Of a stretch of 64,000 nucleotides of DNA, positions 26,573 to 34,092 are shown piece after piece. The stretch lies in contig NZ_CP150484.1 of NCBI RefSeq assembly GCF_037997115.1, positions 792,586-856,585 on the forward strand. The letters are read 5' to 3'. Below the pieces are notes generated by a model. That model saw only the letters and a program-made list of their open reading frames with translations, had not been told where the DNA came from and did not search any database. This stretch comes from Amycolatopsis coloradensis. GTDB lineage: Bacteria > Actinomycetota > Actinomycetes > Mycobacteriales > Pseudonocardiaceae. A program made the translations under genes and the position numbers. The number at the start of each line of letters is the position of its first letter. Positions within the stretch are counted from its first letter, which is position 1.

Positions 26573-27976
26573 TCAGTTGATGCACCCGGTGTCGTCGGAG
26601 GTGATGGGCTCTTCGGTCCGGACCCCGGCCGCCCCGCCACCCGAAGACACGCCCGGTCCCTTGTAGACCTGGCCGAGGACGACCTGGACATGGCCCTCCG
26701 GAACGGAATCGGCCTTCTGGGTTTCCAGCCCGCCGAGCAGCTTCGCGATCTCCGTGGCGGGCCCGGACGCGTCGCTGAACCGGACGACGGAGGTCCGTCG
26801 TCCGGTGTCGGCCGTCGCCTCGCCCTTGCCGAATCCCTTCTCCGCCAGGAGATCCGAGACGCGAGCGGCCAGGCCGTCCTTGCCGCTCGCGTTGACGACG
26901 TCGACCTTGGGGCCGGCGGGCGCCTGCGGCGTCGTGGGCTGGGCACCGATCAGGGACGCGGCGAAGGCCCGCACCTGGGCGGGGTCCACCTGCACGGCGG
27001 TCGCGGTCGGTTGCCTGGGGTTGTAGCGGTAGTCGGGGTTGACCACGGGGATCGTGTCGAAGGCGATGCCGCCGCCGGTGACGCCTCGCATCTGCCGGAC
27101 GAAGTCGAGCAGGTCCCACGAGCCGTCGAGCACGACCGAACGTTTCACCGCGTCGATCAGTTCGGAGAGACGGGCCGGGTTGGCGAGCGTCCCGGCGGAG
27201 AGCACCTGCTTCGCCAGCCCGGCGAGGAACACCTGCTGACGGCGGACGCGGTCGAGGTCGCTGCGGGGCAGATCCTCGCGCTGGCGGACGAAGGCGAGCG
27301 CGTCGGCGCCCTGGATCGTCTGCTTGCCCGCCTTGAAGTTCGCACCGGACTTGATGTCCTTCGTGTCCCGCTTCAGGCACACCTCGACGCCGCCGACGGC
27401 CTTGCTGATGTCGTAGAAACTCTGCAGGTTGACCTCGGCGAAGTGATCGATCTTGACGCCGGTGAGGTCCTCGACCGCCTTCAAGGTCGCCTTCCGCGCG
27501 GCCGTGATCGCCACCTTGTCGATCTCCGCCTTGTCGGTCTTGCCCGCCTCGCGCTGCGCACTCGCCGAGGCGAACTTGGCGTGACCGAAGATCCCGTTGA
27601 TCTTGGTCTTGTCCTTCGTCCCCGGCTCCGCGACCCAAGAGTCGCGCGGGATGGAGAAGGCCTTCACCGCCTTCTGGCCATTGGGGATGCGGAGCACGAT
27701 GAGCGTGTCGGTCAGGTCGTCGCCGTTCGCACCCACGCGCAGTTCACGCAGCATCTCCGGGGACAGCGGGTTGCCGTGCTCGTCGGTCCGCGAATCGCGC
27801 CCGACCAGCAGGATGTCCAGCGAACCGTCGGCGGGCTGTTCCCCCGGGTCCGGCGCTTCGATCACGTCTTCGCGGGTCACGCCGTCCAGCGACTTCATGG
27901 TCGAGTATCCGTACGCGGTCCCCCCGAACACCGTCACCGCCAGCGCGGCGACCAGGACCTTCCCCAGCTTGTGCAC
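26573..27976 (-). CDS. LytR-CpsA-Psr (LCP) family cell-wall polymer ligase with LytR_C domain
   Basis: 467 residues. LCP proteins attach teichoic acid, capsule or arabinogalactan-type polymers from lipid carriers to peptidoglycan. A short cytoplasmic N-terminus and one membrane segment (about 5-25) precede the LCP catalytic domain (about 50-290): DILLVGRDSR, LTDTLIVLRIP, FSIPRDSWV, TKINGIFGHAKF and the Asp/Arg-rich RQREDLPRSDLDRVRRQQ that binds the pyrophosphate lipid. A LytR_C domain (about 360-450; VDVVNASGKDGLAARVSDLL) and a short tail ending GCIN follow. It is convergent with the molybdoenzyme gene. Confidence 0.95.
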   Translation of the reverse strand: MHKLGKVLVAALAVTVFGGTAYGYSTMKSLDGVTREDVIEAPDPGEQPADGSLDILLVGRDSRTDEHGNPLSPEMLRELRVGANGDDLTDTLIVLRIPNGQKAVKAFSIPRDSWVAEPGTKDKTKINGIFGHAKFASASAQREAGKTDKAEIDKVAITAARKATLKAVEDLTGVKIDHFAEVNLQSFYDISKAVGGVEVCLKRDTKDIKSGANFKAGKQTIQGADALAFVRQREDLPRSDLDRVRRQQVFLAGLAKQVLSAGTLANPARLSELIDAVKRSVVLDGSWDLLDFVRQMRGVTGGGIAFDTIPVVNPDYRYNPRQPTATAVQVDPAQVRAFAASLIGAQPTTPQAPAGPKVDVVNASGKDGLAARVSDLLAEKGFGKGEATADTGRRTSVVRFSDASGPATEIAKLLGGLETQKADSVPEGHVQVVLGQVYKGPGVSSGGGAAGVRTEEPITSDDTGCIN

Positions 27977-28024
27977 GTTCCTTGGACGCGCGGGAGGCCG
28001 TCAGTGCTGCATGGGTGATCCAGT

Positions 28025-28768
28025 TCACATCCGCAGATGCGACGCGCCGTTCAGGTCGAGGATCGCGCCGGACGCCCACGTGGCCTCGGCGGAAGCGAGA
28101 TAGACCACCGCCGCCGCGACCTCCTCCGGCATGCCGACCCGGCCGAACGGGCTCTCACCGCGCGCGCCTTCGACCTTCGCCGCGACCCGGTCCGTCGCGG
28201 TGAAACCGGGCGCGACCGAGGTCACCGCGATCCCATGCGGGGCGAGGGCGACGGCGAGCGACTGCCCGAGCGAGTGCAGCGCGGCCTTGCTCGCGCCGTA
28301 CGCCGGGAACTCGGGCTCGCCCTTGAAGGCGCCCCGCGAGCCGATGTTGACCACCCTGCCTGCCACCGCGCGATCGATCATGTGCCGGGTCACGCAGTAG
28401 GTCACGTTCGCGGTGCCGAGCACGTTGACGTCGAGCATCCGCCGCCAGGCCCGCTGCCAGTCCTCATAGGACACTTCCGCGAGGGAATGGGCGACCGCCG
28501 CGGACGGCGCGAAGGCGGCGTTGTTCACCAGGACATCGACACCGTCCACCAGCGCCTCCGCCTCGTCGGCGACCCGCTGCGCCACTTCGGGATCCGAGAG
28601 GTCGCCCTGGACGAGCCCGTGGCCGGAACCGCGCAGCTCGCCGAGGGTCCGCTCGGCGTCCTCCCGCTTCGAGGCGTAGTGGACGGCGACTCGGTCGCCC
28701 TTTTCCGCGAAGGCCCGCGCGATCGCCCGGCCGATACCGCGCGACGCCCCGGTCACCAGAACTCCCAC
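28025..28768 (-). CDS. SDR-family NAD(P)-dependent oxidoreductase
   Basis: 247-residue classical short-chain dehydrogenase. Cofactor motif VTGASRGIGRAIARAF (about 5-20), VLVNNAAFAPS, the catalytic Tyr and Lys in PAYGASKAALHSLGQSL, and the C-terminal VAPGFTATDRV are all present. The GTG start at 28768 follows an AAGG site. It lies 9 bases downstream of the 42-residue MFS partner gene and may be part of the same transcript as the OFA carrier. Substrate unknown; relatives include 3-oxoacyl-ACP reductase-like enzymes. Confidence 0.93.
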   Translation of the reverse strand: MGVLVTGASRGIGRAIARAFAEKGDRVAVHYASKREDAERTLGELRGSGHGLVQGDLSDPEVAQRVADEAEALVDGVDVLVNNAAFAPSAAVAHSLAEVSYEDWQRAWRRMLDVNVLGTANVTYCVTRHMIDRAVAGRVVNIGSRGAFKGEPEFPAYGASKAALHSLGQSLAVALAPHGIAVTSVAPGFTATDRVAAKVEGARGESPFGRVGMPEEVAAAVVYLASAEATWASGAILDLNGASHLRM

Positions 28769-28777
28769 GAGCAGACC

Positions 28778-28906
28778 TTAGCCGCCGAAGAGCTGGACGA
28801 CCTTCCGGAACAGTTCGTAGACGCCGTAGGCGAACGGAACCGCGACCCACAGCCAGGCGAAGACCATCAGTCCGGTGCGGCGGCGTTCGGGGGCCTGTCC
28901 GGTCAT
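28778..28906 (-). CDS. 42-residue MFS transporter small subunit
   Basis: Tiny membrane protein beginning MTGQAPERRRTGLMVFAWLW, with a basic start, one hydrophobic helix (about 13-31) and an amphipathic end ELFRKVVQLFGG. Its ATG overlaps the stop of the OFA-type MFS gene by four bases (ATGA), so translation is coupled. Short proteins of this type are annotated as small subunits of oxalate/formate-type MFS carriers in actinobacteria, and the match of length and position is good. It is easily missed because of its length. Its direct role in transport is inferred. Confidence 0.8.
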   Translation of the reverse strand: MTGQAPERRRTGLMVFAWLWVAVPFAYGVYELFRKVVQLFGG

Positions 28907-30264
28907 CGGGCCTCACTCCTCGCGGGCTCGCCGGACGACGCCGGCTCGTGGTACTTCGCCTTGACCGGGCGCACCAGTTCGTTGGCCACGAAGCCGACGA
29001 TCAGCAGGCCGATCATGATGAACAGCGACGTCGTGTAGAGGTCGGGGCCGACCTTGCCCGCCGCCTTCTGGCTGTCGGAGATGGCGTTGACGATGAGCGG
29101 CCCGAGCACCCCCGCCATCGACCACGCGGTCAGCAGCCTGCCGTGGATCGCGCCCACCTGGTAGGTGCCGAAGAGGTCCTTCAGGTACGCGGGCACGGTC
29201 GCGAAGCCGCCGCCGTAGAACGACAGGATCAGCATGGCGCACAGGACGAACACGAGCTTCGACGCGTTGGTGGTCAGCGCGATCACCAGGTACAGCAGCG
29301 CGCCGGCACCGAGGTAGAGCCGGTAGATGTTCTTGCGCCCCACCAGATCCGAAGTGGACGACCAGACGAACCGGCCGAGCATGTTGGTCAGCGAGAGCAA
29401 CGCGACGAACCCGGCCGCGGCGGCGGTGCCGACCGGTGTCGAGGTCTCGCGGAAGAAGTCCGCGATCATCGGCGACGCCTTCTCCAGGATGCCGATGCCC
29501 GCGGTCACGTTGAAGCACAGGACCACCCAGAGCAGCCAGAACTGCGGCGTCCTGAGGGCGTTGCGCGCCGACACGTTCGCGGTGGTGATCATCGCGTTGC
29601 CGTGGTCGGTCTTCGGTTCCCAGCCGGACGGCTTCCAGCCGTCGGCGGGAACCCGGACCAGCAGGATGCCGAGGGTCATGAAGACCGCGTAGACCAGGCC
29701 GTGCACGAGGAAGGCCGTCGCGACGGTTCCGACCGACCACGGCGCCGCGCCCAGCATCTGCGAGGACCACGGGGAGGCGATCAGCGCACCACCGCCGAAG
29801 CCCATGATCGCGATCCCGGTCGCCATCCCCGGCCGGTCCGGGAACCATTTGATCAGCGTCGACACCGGCGAGATGTAGCCGATGCCGAGCCCGATGCCGC
29901 CGATCCCGCCCCAGCCGAGGACGACGAGCCAGTACTGCGACGTCGCCACGCCGAGCGCGGAAAGCAGGAAGCCCGAGCTGAAACAGACCATCGAGACGAA
30001 CATCGCCCAGCGCGGCCCGTTGCGTTCGACCAGCGTCCCGCCGAACGCGGCCGACAGCCCGAGCATCACGATGCCGAGCTGGAACGGCAGCGCGCTTTCC
30101 GTGCCGCTGAGCCCGAGGGTCTTCTCCAGCGGCGGTTTGAAGACGCTCCACGCGTACGCCTGCCCGATCGACAAGTGGACGGCCAGCGCGGCGGGCGGCA
30201 CCAGCCAGCGGCTCCAGCCCGGCGATGCGACGATGCGGGAACGGTCCAGGAAGCCGACAGCCAT
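28903..30264 (-). CDS. OFA-family (oxalate/formate antiporter-type) MFS carrier
   Basis: 453 residues with 12 predicted membrane segments. OFA-type N-terminal region PPAALAVHLSIGQAYAWSVF (about 22-41), the loop ALPFQLGIVMLGLSAAFGG, GIGLGIGYISPVSTLIKWFPD with the following Pro/Gly-rich motif, and the second-half signature NMLGRFVWSSTSDLVGRKN are visible. The ATG at 30264 is chosen for the GGAGG seven bases upstream; a longer in-frame start at 30294 is less likely. It is coupled to the 42-residue partner and divergent from fdhD. Probably moves a small carboxylate such as formate or oxalate; not provable from sequence. Confidence 0.92.
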   Translation of the reverse strand: MAVGFLDRSRIVASPGWSRWLVPPAALAVHLSIGQAYAWSVFKPPLEKTLGLSGTESALPFQLGIVMLGLSAAFGGTLVERNGPRWAMFVSMVCFSSGFLLSALGVATSQYWLVVLGWGGIGGIGLGIGYISPVSTLIKWFPDRPGMATGIAIMGFGGGALIASPWSSQMLGAAPWSVGTVATAFLVHGLVYAVFMTLGILLVRVPADGWKPSGWEPKTDHGNAMITTANVSARNALRTPQFWLLWVVLCFNVTAGIGILEKASPMIADFFRETSTPVGTAAAAGFVALLSLTNMLGRFVWSSTSDLVGRKNIYRLYLGAGALLYLVIALTTNASKLVFVLCAMLILSFYGGGFATVPAYLKDLFGTYQVGAIHGRLLTAWSMAGVLGPLIVNAISDSQKAAGKVGPDLYTTSLFIMIGLLIVGFVANELVRPVKAKYHEPASSGEPARSEAR

Positions 30265-30365
30265 CCGGCGCCTCCGTACTCTGAGGATGTGCACTGGGAA
30301 TGTATTACTTAATTCCCGACGTTGCAGTACTCAAGTGTCGAACAATCGGTCAGAAGGGTGGACAA

Positions 30366-31211
30366 GTGGGCAGGGTGACGGTGCGGCGTCCGGTGCGGAA
30401 GATCTCCGCGGCGAAGGACGTACGGCGGCCCGACGCGCTCGCGGCCGAAGAACCGCTGGAGATCCGCGTCTGCGGCAAGGCACTCGCGGTCACCATGCGG
30501 ACACCCGGCAACGACGTGGAACTGGCGCACGGGTTCCTGCTGTCGGAGGGCGTGCTCACCTCGCGCGAGGACGTCGCGGTCGCGCGGTACTGCGACGGCG
30601 TCGACGACCAGGGCCGCAACACCTACAACGTCCTGGACATCGCGCTGGCCGATGGGGTGGCTCCGCCGGAGACGGGCGTCGAGCGGAACTTCTACACCAC
30701 GTCCTCGTGCGGCGTCTGCGGCAAGGCCGCGCTCGACGCGGTGAAGCTGAAGAGCCGGTTTTCGCCGGAGAAGTCCGAGTTCGCGGTGAGCACCGGAGCG
30801 CTGTCGAAACTCCCGGACACGCTTCGCGCACACCAGAAGGTCTTCTCCAGCACCGGCGGGCTGCACGCGGCCGCCCTGTTCGACGGCGACGGGAACCTCG
30901 CCGTCGTCCGCGAGGACGTCGGCAGGCACAACGCCGTCGACAAGGTCCTCGGCTGGGCGCTGCAGGAGGGCCGGATCCCCGCGTCGGACGTCGGACTGCT
31001 GGTCTCCGGCCGCGCCTCGTTCGAACTGGTGCAGAAGGCCGCCATGGCCGGGATCGGCCTGCTGGCGGCGGTTTCCGCGCCGTCGTCGCTGGCCGCGGAA
31101 CTGGCCGACGAGAACGGCATGACCCTCATCGGTTTCCTGCGTGGCGACAGCATGAACCTCTACAGCGGCGAACAGCGGGTGCTCGGCCTCGTGAGTGGTA
31201 AGGACGGTTAG
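30366..31211 (+). CDS. fdhD: Formate dehydrogenase accessory sulfurtransferase FdhD
   Basis: 281 residues. FdhD passes sulfur from a desulfurase to the Mo-bisPGD cofactor so that formate dehydrogenase becomes active. The family core includes [20 protein letters not shown], the CxxC sulfur-carrying loop [13 protein letters not shown] and [22 protein letters not shown] 30366 is preferred because AAGGGTGG lies just upstream. Its client is presumably the molybdoenzyme at 24.2 kb. The last seven residues, LVSGKDG, and the TAG stop lie inside a dispersed palindrome, so the native C-terminus may have been replaced by repeat insertion. Confidence 0.95.
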   Translation: MGRVTVRRPVRKISAAKDVRRPDALAAEEPLEIRVCGKALAVTMRTPGNDVELAHGFLLSEGVLTSREDVAVARYCDGVDDQGRNTYNVLDIALADGVAPPETGVERNFYTTSSCGVCGKAALDAVKLKSRFSPEKSEFAVSTGALSKLPDTLRAHQKVFSSTGGLHAAALFDGDGNLAVVREDVGRHNAVDKVLGWALQEGRIPASDVGLLVSGRASFELVQKAAMAGIGLLAAVSAPSSLAAELADENGMTLIGFLRGDSMNLYSGEQRVLGLVSGKDG

Positions 31212-31233
31212 AACCGTCCTTACCACTCACGAG
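31188..31233. repeat. 46-nt perfect palindrome, copy 2, spanning the fdhD stop
   Basis: Identical to the palindrome at 8375-8420 (arms CTCGTGAGTGGTAAGGACGG and complement). The fdhD stop codon TAG (31209-31211) is at its centre, so the left arm is translated. It lies upstream of the same-direction methyltransferase gene and may act as a terminator. Confidence 0.9.
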
Positions 31234-31293
31234 ACTGATAAATCCTGAGCATCCGTTTGACAACACCGTTTTCGCGGGGCCATCGTCCTGGGC

Positions 31294-32115
31294 ATGAGCG
31301 CTTACACCCGGCAGGCGATGGCGCGGCTGTTCGATCGGACGGCGGAGACCTACGACGCGCTCGGCGTCGACTTCTTCGGCGCGTTCGCCGCGGAACTGCT
31401 CGACCGGGTCGGGCTCGTTCCCGGTGAGCGCGTGCTGGATGTCGGCTGCGGACGGGGCGCGGTGCTGTTCCCCGCGGCCGAGCAGGTCGGCCCGGAAGGA
31501 TCGGTGCTGGGGATCGACCTTTCCGCGGAAATGGTCGAGCGCACCGCGAAGGATATCGAGGCACGTGGTGCCAACGCCTCGGTTTCCCTTATGGACGCCC
31601 AAGAACCGACGCTGGACGACGCCGCCTTCGATGCCGTCCTCGCGTCGTTCGTGGTGTTCTTCCTGCCTGATCCGGTCGACGGCCTGCGGTCTTGGCATCG
31701 CCTCCTCGCACCCGGCGGCCGGCTGGGTGTCACCACGTTCGGCGCCGACGATCCCCGGTGGGCGGGCGTGCGCGAGGTGTTCAAACCGTTCGTTCCGCCG
31801 GAGCTGGCCTGGACACTGGCCGTCAGGGCGGGACTGTTCGCCACCATCGAAGGATTCGGCCAGGCCGTGGCGTCGGCGGGTTTCACCGGTGTCACGTCCG
31901 TGGAACGCGTCTATCCGGTGAAGTTCGCCGACCCCGGGCACTGGATCACCTGGTCGTGGTCGCACGGCCAGCGGATGTTCTGGGAGCTGATCCCGGAAGA
32001 CCACCTCGACGCCGTGCGCCAGGCCGTGCTCGCGGAGCTCGAACCGCTCCGCGAGCACGACGGGAGTATGGTGCTGGCGCAGACCGTGCGCTACACCCTC
32101 GCCCACCGCGGTTGA
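31294..32115 (+). CDS. Class I SAM-dependent methyltransferase
   Basis: 273-residue UbiE/Methyltransf_11-type enzyme. N-terminal FDRTAETYDALGVDFFGAFA, motif I RVLDVGCGRGAVLFPAAEQV (about 46-65), SVLGIDLSAEMVERT, DAVLASFVVFFLPDPVDG and post-motif LLAPGGRLGVTTFG are present. A C-terminal segment (about 170-273) with tryptophans (WITWSWSHGQRMFWELIP) probably forms the substrate cap. Its 3' end is 4 bases from the convergent ABC-F gene. Substrate unknown; possibly a small-molecule or antibiotic methyltransferase. Confidence 0.9.
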   Translation: MSAYTRQAMARLFDRTAETYDALGVDFFGAFAAELLDRVGLVPGERVLDVGCGRGAVLFPAAEQVGPEGSVLGIDLSAEMVERTAKDIEARGANASVSLMDAQEPTLDDAAFDAVLASFVVFFLPDPVDGLRSWHRLLAPGGRLGVTTFGADDPRWAGVREVFKPFVPPELAWTLAVRAGLFATIEGFGQAVASAGFTGVTSVERVYPVKFADPGHWITWSWSHGQRMFWELIPEDHLDAVRQAVLAELEPLREHDGSMVLAQTVRYTLAHRG

Positions 32116-32119
32116 CCGG

Positions 32120-33721
32120 TCACAACGCGAGCCTCGGCCAGGACGCCGTGTCGCGTGACAACTGCCGGTCGTGCGTGGCGATCACCACCGCGGCCGGGGT
32201 CGTTTCGAGCGCGGCGGTCAGCTCGTCGACGAGTGCGGCGGAGAGGTGGTTGGTCGGCTCGTCCAGCAGCACGACGTGCGGACGGCGGGCCAGCATCAGT
32301 GCCAGGTCCAGCCGACGCCGGGCGCCGACCGACAGTTCGGCCACCGGCCGGTGCCGGTCGTAGCCGGCGAGCAGGCCCAGCTCGCCCAGCCCCGGCCCGG
32401 GGATCCCGGCCCTGGCGAGCTGTTCGTCGTACAACTCCATCGCCGTCCGCCTGCCCGGCAGCTCGGATTCCTGGCCCAGCCTGCCGATCCGCGCGGACCG
32501 CGAACGCGTGACCGTGCCGGTCCCGGGCTCCAGCTCCCCGGCCAGCACGGCCAGGAGCGTCGATTTACCCGCGCCGTTGCGGCCGGTGACGACCAGCCGG
32601 TCGCCACTTTCCAGCGCCAGATCGACCGGACGCGCGAGCCGTCCGGCCACCGTCACCCCGGCGGCGCGGAGGAGCGTCGCGCCTCCGTGCGCCGGCAGCT
32701 CGGGCATGGCGAACCGGGCGGGTGGCGGCGGAACGGCGACCACGTGCTCGGCCAGTTCTTCCTGCCGCCGGTGGACCGCGCGGACCAGCCCGGGGGCGCG
32801 AGTGGCACGGACGTGCCTGCCGGTGCCCTTGGGCGGCCGCCAGTTGTCGCGCAACCGGTTCCGCGCCGCGGACAGGTCGTCGGCCAGCCGTTGCCGCTCG
32901 GCGATCTGCTCGGCGTGCGCCGACTCCCAGCGGGCGCGTTCGGCTCGCCGGGCCTCGACATAGGCCGCGTATCCGCCGCCGTAGACGCGTGGCCGTCCGT
33001 CGCTCGACGGATCGAGGTCGATCACCGTGGTGGCGACGTCCGCGAGCAGGGCCCGGTCATGGCTGACCAGGACGACCACGCCCGGATGCGCGCGCAACCG
33101 CTCGGTGAGATGGTCGAGCCCCGCCGCGTCGAGATGGTTGGTCGGCTCGTCGAGCAGCAGGACCTGGTGCCCGGCGCCGAGCAGGCAGGCCAGCCGGACC
33201 CGGTGCCGCTGCCCGACCGACAGTGTCCCGAGTGGACGGTCGCGATCGTCGACGGCGTTCAGGGCAGCCAAGGACACTTCGACACGCCTGTCGGCGTCCC
33301 ACGCGTCGAGGGCCTCGGCTTCTTCGAGCGCGGCGGCGAACGCGTCTTCGGCTCCGGAACGTCCGTCGCTGAGCGCCTCGGTGGCAGCCTCGAGCCGGGC
33401 CAGCGCGCCGCGGACGGCGGCCAGTTCGAGGTCGATCAACGCGCCGACGGTGTCGGTCGCCCCGAGCGGGATCTGCTGGTCGGCGACGCCCGCCGAACCG
33501 GATCGGTGCACCTCGCCGCGGTCGGCGGCCAGGTCACCGGCGAGTACCCGGAGAAGTGTGGTCTTGCCGCGACCGTTCTCCCCGACGATGGCGACACGCT
33601 CGCCGGCGGCGGCGACGAGGTCGACCCCGGACAGGACGGGCCGTCCCCCGAAGGAGAGGTGGACGCCGGACAGGCGGACGTGCGCCGCGCGCACAGGCGC
33701 GGGCGAAAGAGGGGATGACAT
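32120..33721 (-). CDS. ABC-F family ATPase (ribosome-protection/translation factor type)
   Basis: 533 residues with two ABC domains in one chain and no membrane segments. First site: Walker A GENGRGKTT, signature LSVGQRHRVRL, Walker B LLLDEPTNHLD. An Arg-rich linker follows (about 235-325; LRDNWRPPKGTGRHVRAT), then the second site: GRNGAGKST, signature variant LSVGARRRLDL and LLDEPTNHLS. Members act on ribosomes, and many in actinomycetes protect against macrolides, lincosamides, streptogramins or pleuromutilins. The ATG at 33721 has GGAGGC ten bases upstream. The preceding leader carries a short peptide and hairpins that suggest drug-induced expression. The antibiotic class cannot be told from sequence. 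Confidence 0.93.
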   Translation of the reverse strand: MSSPLSPAPVRAAHVRLSGVHLSFGGRPVLSGVDLVAAAGERVAIVGENGRGKTTLLRVLAGDLAADRGEVHRSGSAGVADQQIPLGATDTVGALIDLELAAVRGALARLEAATEALSDGRSGAEDAFAAALEEAEALDAWDADRRVEVSLAALNAVDDRDRPLGTLSVGQRHRVRLACLLGAGHQVLLLDEPTNHLDAAGLDHLTERLRAHPGVVVLVSHDRALLADVATTVIDLDPSSDGRPRVYGGGYAAYVEARRAERARWESAHAEQIAERQRLADDLSAARNRLRDNWRPPKGTGRHVRATRAPGLVRAVHRRQEELAEHVVAVPPPPARFAMPELPAHGGATLLRAAGVTVAGRLARPVDLALESGDRLVVTGRNGAGKSTLLAVLAGELEPGTGTVTRSRSARIGRLGQESELPGRRTAMELYDEQLARAGIPGPGLGELGLLAGYDRHRPVAELSVGARRRLDLALMLARRPHVVLLDEPTNHLSAALVDELTAALETTPAAVVIATHDRQLSRDTASWPRLAL

Positions 33722-33753
33722 GAAGGAACTGCCTCCGGTGAAAGTGATGAGCG

Positions 33754-33791
33754 GGAAGAACGAACTCCGGTACCGCGGCTCGCGGCACCGG
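33754..33791 (-). terminator. Intrinsic-terminator-like hairpin in the ABC-F leader
   Basis: On the minus strand, arms CCGGTGCCGCG and CGCGGTACCGG pair over 11 positions (one G.U) around a 3-base loop (33791-33767), followed by AGTTCGTTCTTC, which is moderately T-rich. It lies between the leader peptide and the ABC-F start, where premature termination would be expected. Confidence 0.6.
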
Positions 33792-33806
33792 TGGAGGCGT
33801 CGTTCC

Positions 33807-33830
33807 TCAGAGGAACAGCAGTTGCTGCAT
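33807..33830 (-). CDS. 7-residue leader peptide MQQLLFL (uORF)
   Basis: ATG-CAG-CAA-CTG-CTG-TTC-CTC-TGA, in the leader of the ABC-F gene about 85 bases before its start. It may extend to a GTG three bases or nine bases earlier in the same frame. No Shine-Dalgarno is present, but the TACGCT hexamer lies so close that the transcript could begin at the start codon (leaderless translation). Its stop overlaps the first leader palindrome, so a stalled ribosome here would change downstream folding. Confidence 0.6.
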   Translation of the reverse strand: MQQLLFL

Positions 33831-33846
33831 CACGTTCACGAGCGTA

Positions 33847-34092
33847 GGTCACACCTTCGGAACCCCGCATCCGAATTTCGGAACCACACGTTCGCGCCAT
33901 CCCCCGCGACTACGTGTCACCCCACGGAGACCCCCCTTCACTCGCGAAGACACGTCGCTCCTAGCCCGTGATCGGGGCTTCAAACCACCACTTTCCGGGG
34001 TCACCCACAGGGGCACCACGACGGTTGCCATGATCACCGGCCCGTTCGACGGTGGGCTTCTCAGCAGGCAACTTCCGAGAGGAGCGGGACCG
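33847..34092. other. Divergent intergenic region upstream of ABC-F and DUF2382 genes
   Basis: About 250 bases without a gene. On the minus strand it contains GGTTCCGAAATTCGGAT followed by a second GGTTCCGAA, a short direct repeat just before the leader's -10-like hexamer that could serve as an activator site; WhiB7/WblC control is typical for such genes but no diagnostic motif was confirmed. The plus-strand side carries the ribosome site GAGAGGAGCGGG for the DUF2382 gene. Confidence 0.45.

Larger units (their letters stand above)
33722..33846 (-). promoter_or_regulatory. Putative ribosome-mediated attenuator of the ABC-F gene
   Basis: Leader of the ABC-F gene. In transcript order: a TANNNT-type -10 hexamer TACGCT (33846-33841), a GTG/ATG start about seven bases later, the short leader reading frame (33830-33807), a 15-base palindrome GTTCCTCTGAGGAAC containing its stop (33816-33802), GCCTCC (33798-33793), a terminator-like hairpin (33791-33767), and the ABC-F Shine-Dalgarno GGAGGC (33736-33731). 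GGAAC-GAC-GCCTCC can also pair with GGAGGC-A-GTTCC over the Shine-Dalgarno. The mutually exclusive hairpins fit an antibiotic-sensing switch. The structures are read by eye; regulation is inferred. Confidence 0.65.

Noticed and set aside
31126..32106. Minus-strand frame of 326 codons across the methyltransferase gene
   Set aside because: Antisense to a clear SAM methyltransferase; part of it is simply the 46-nt palindrome read in the other direction.
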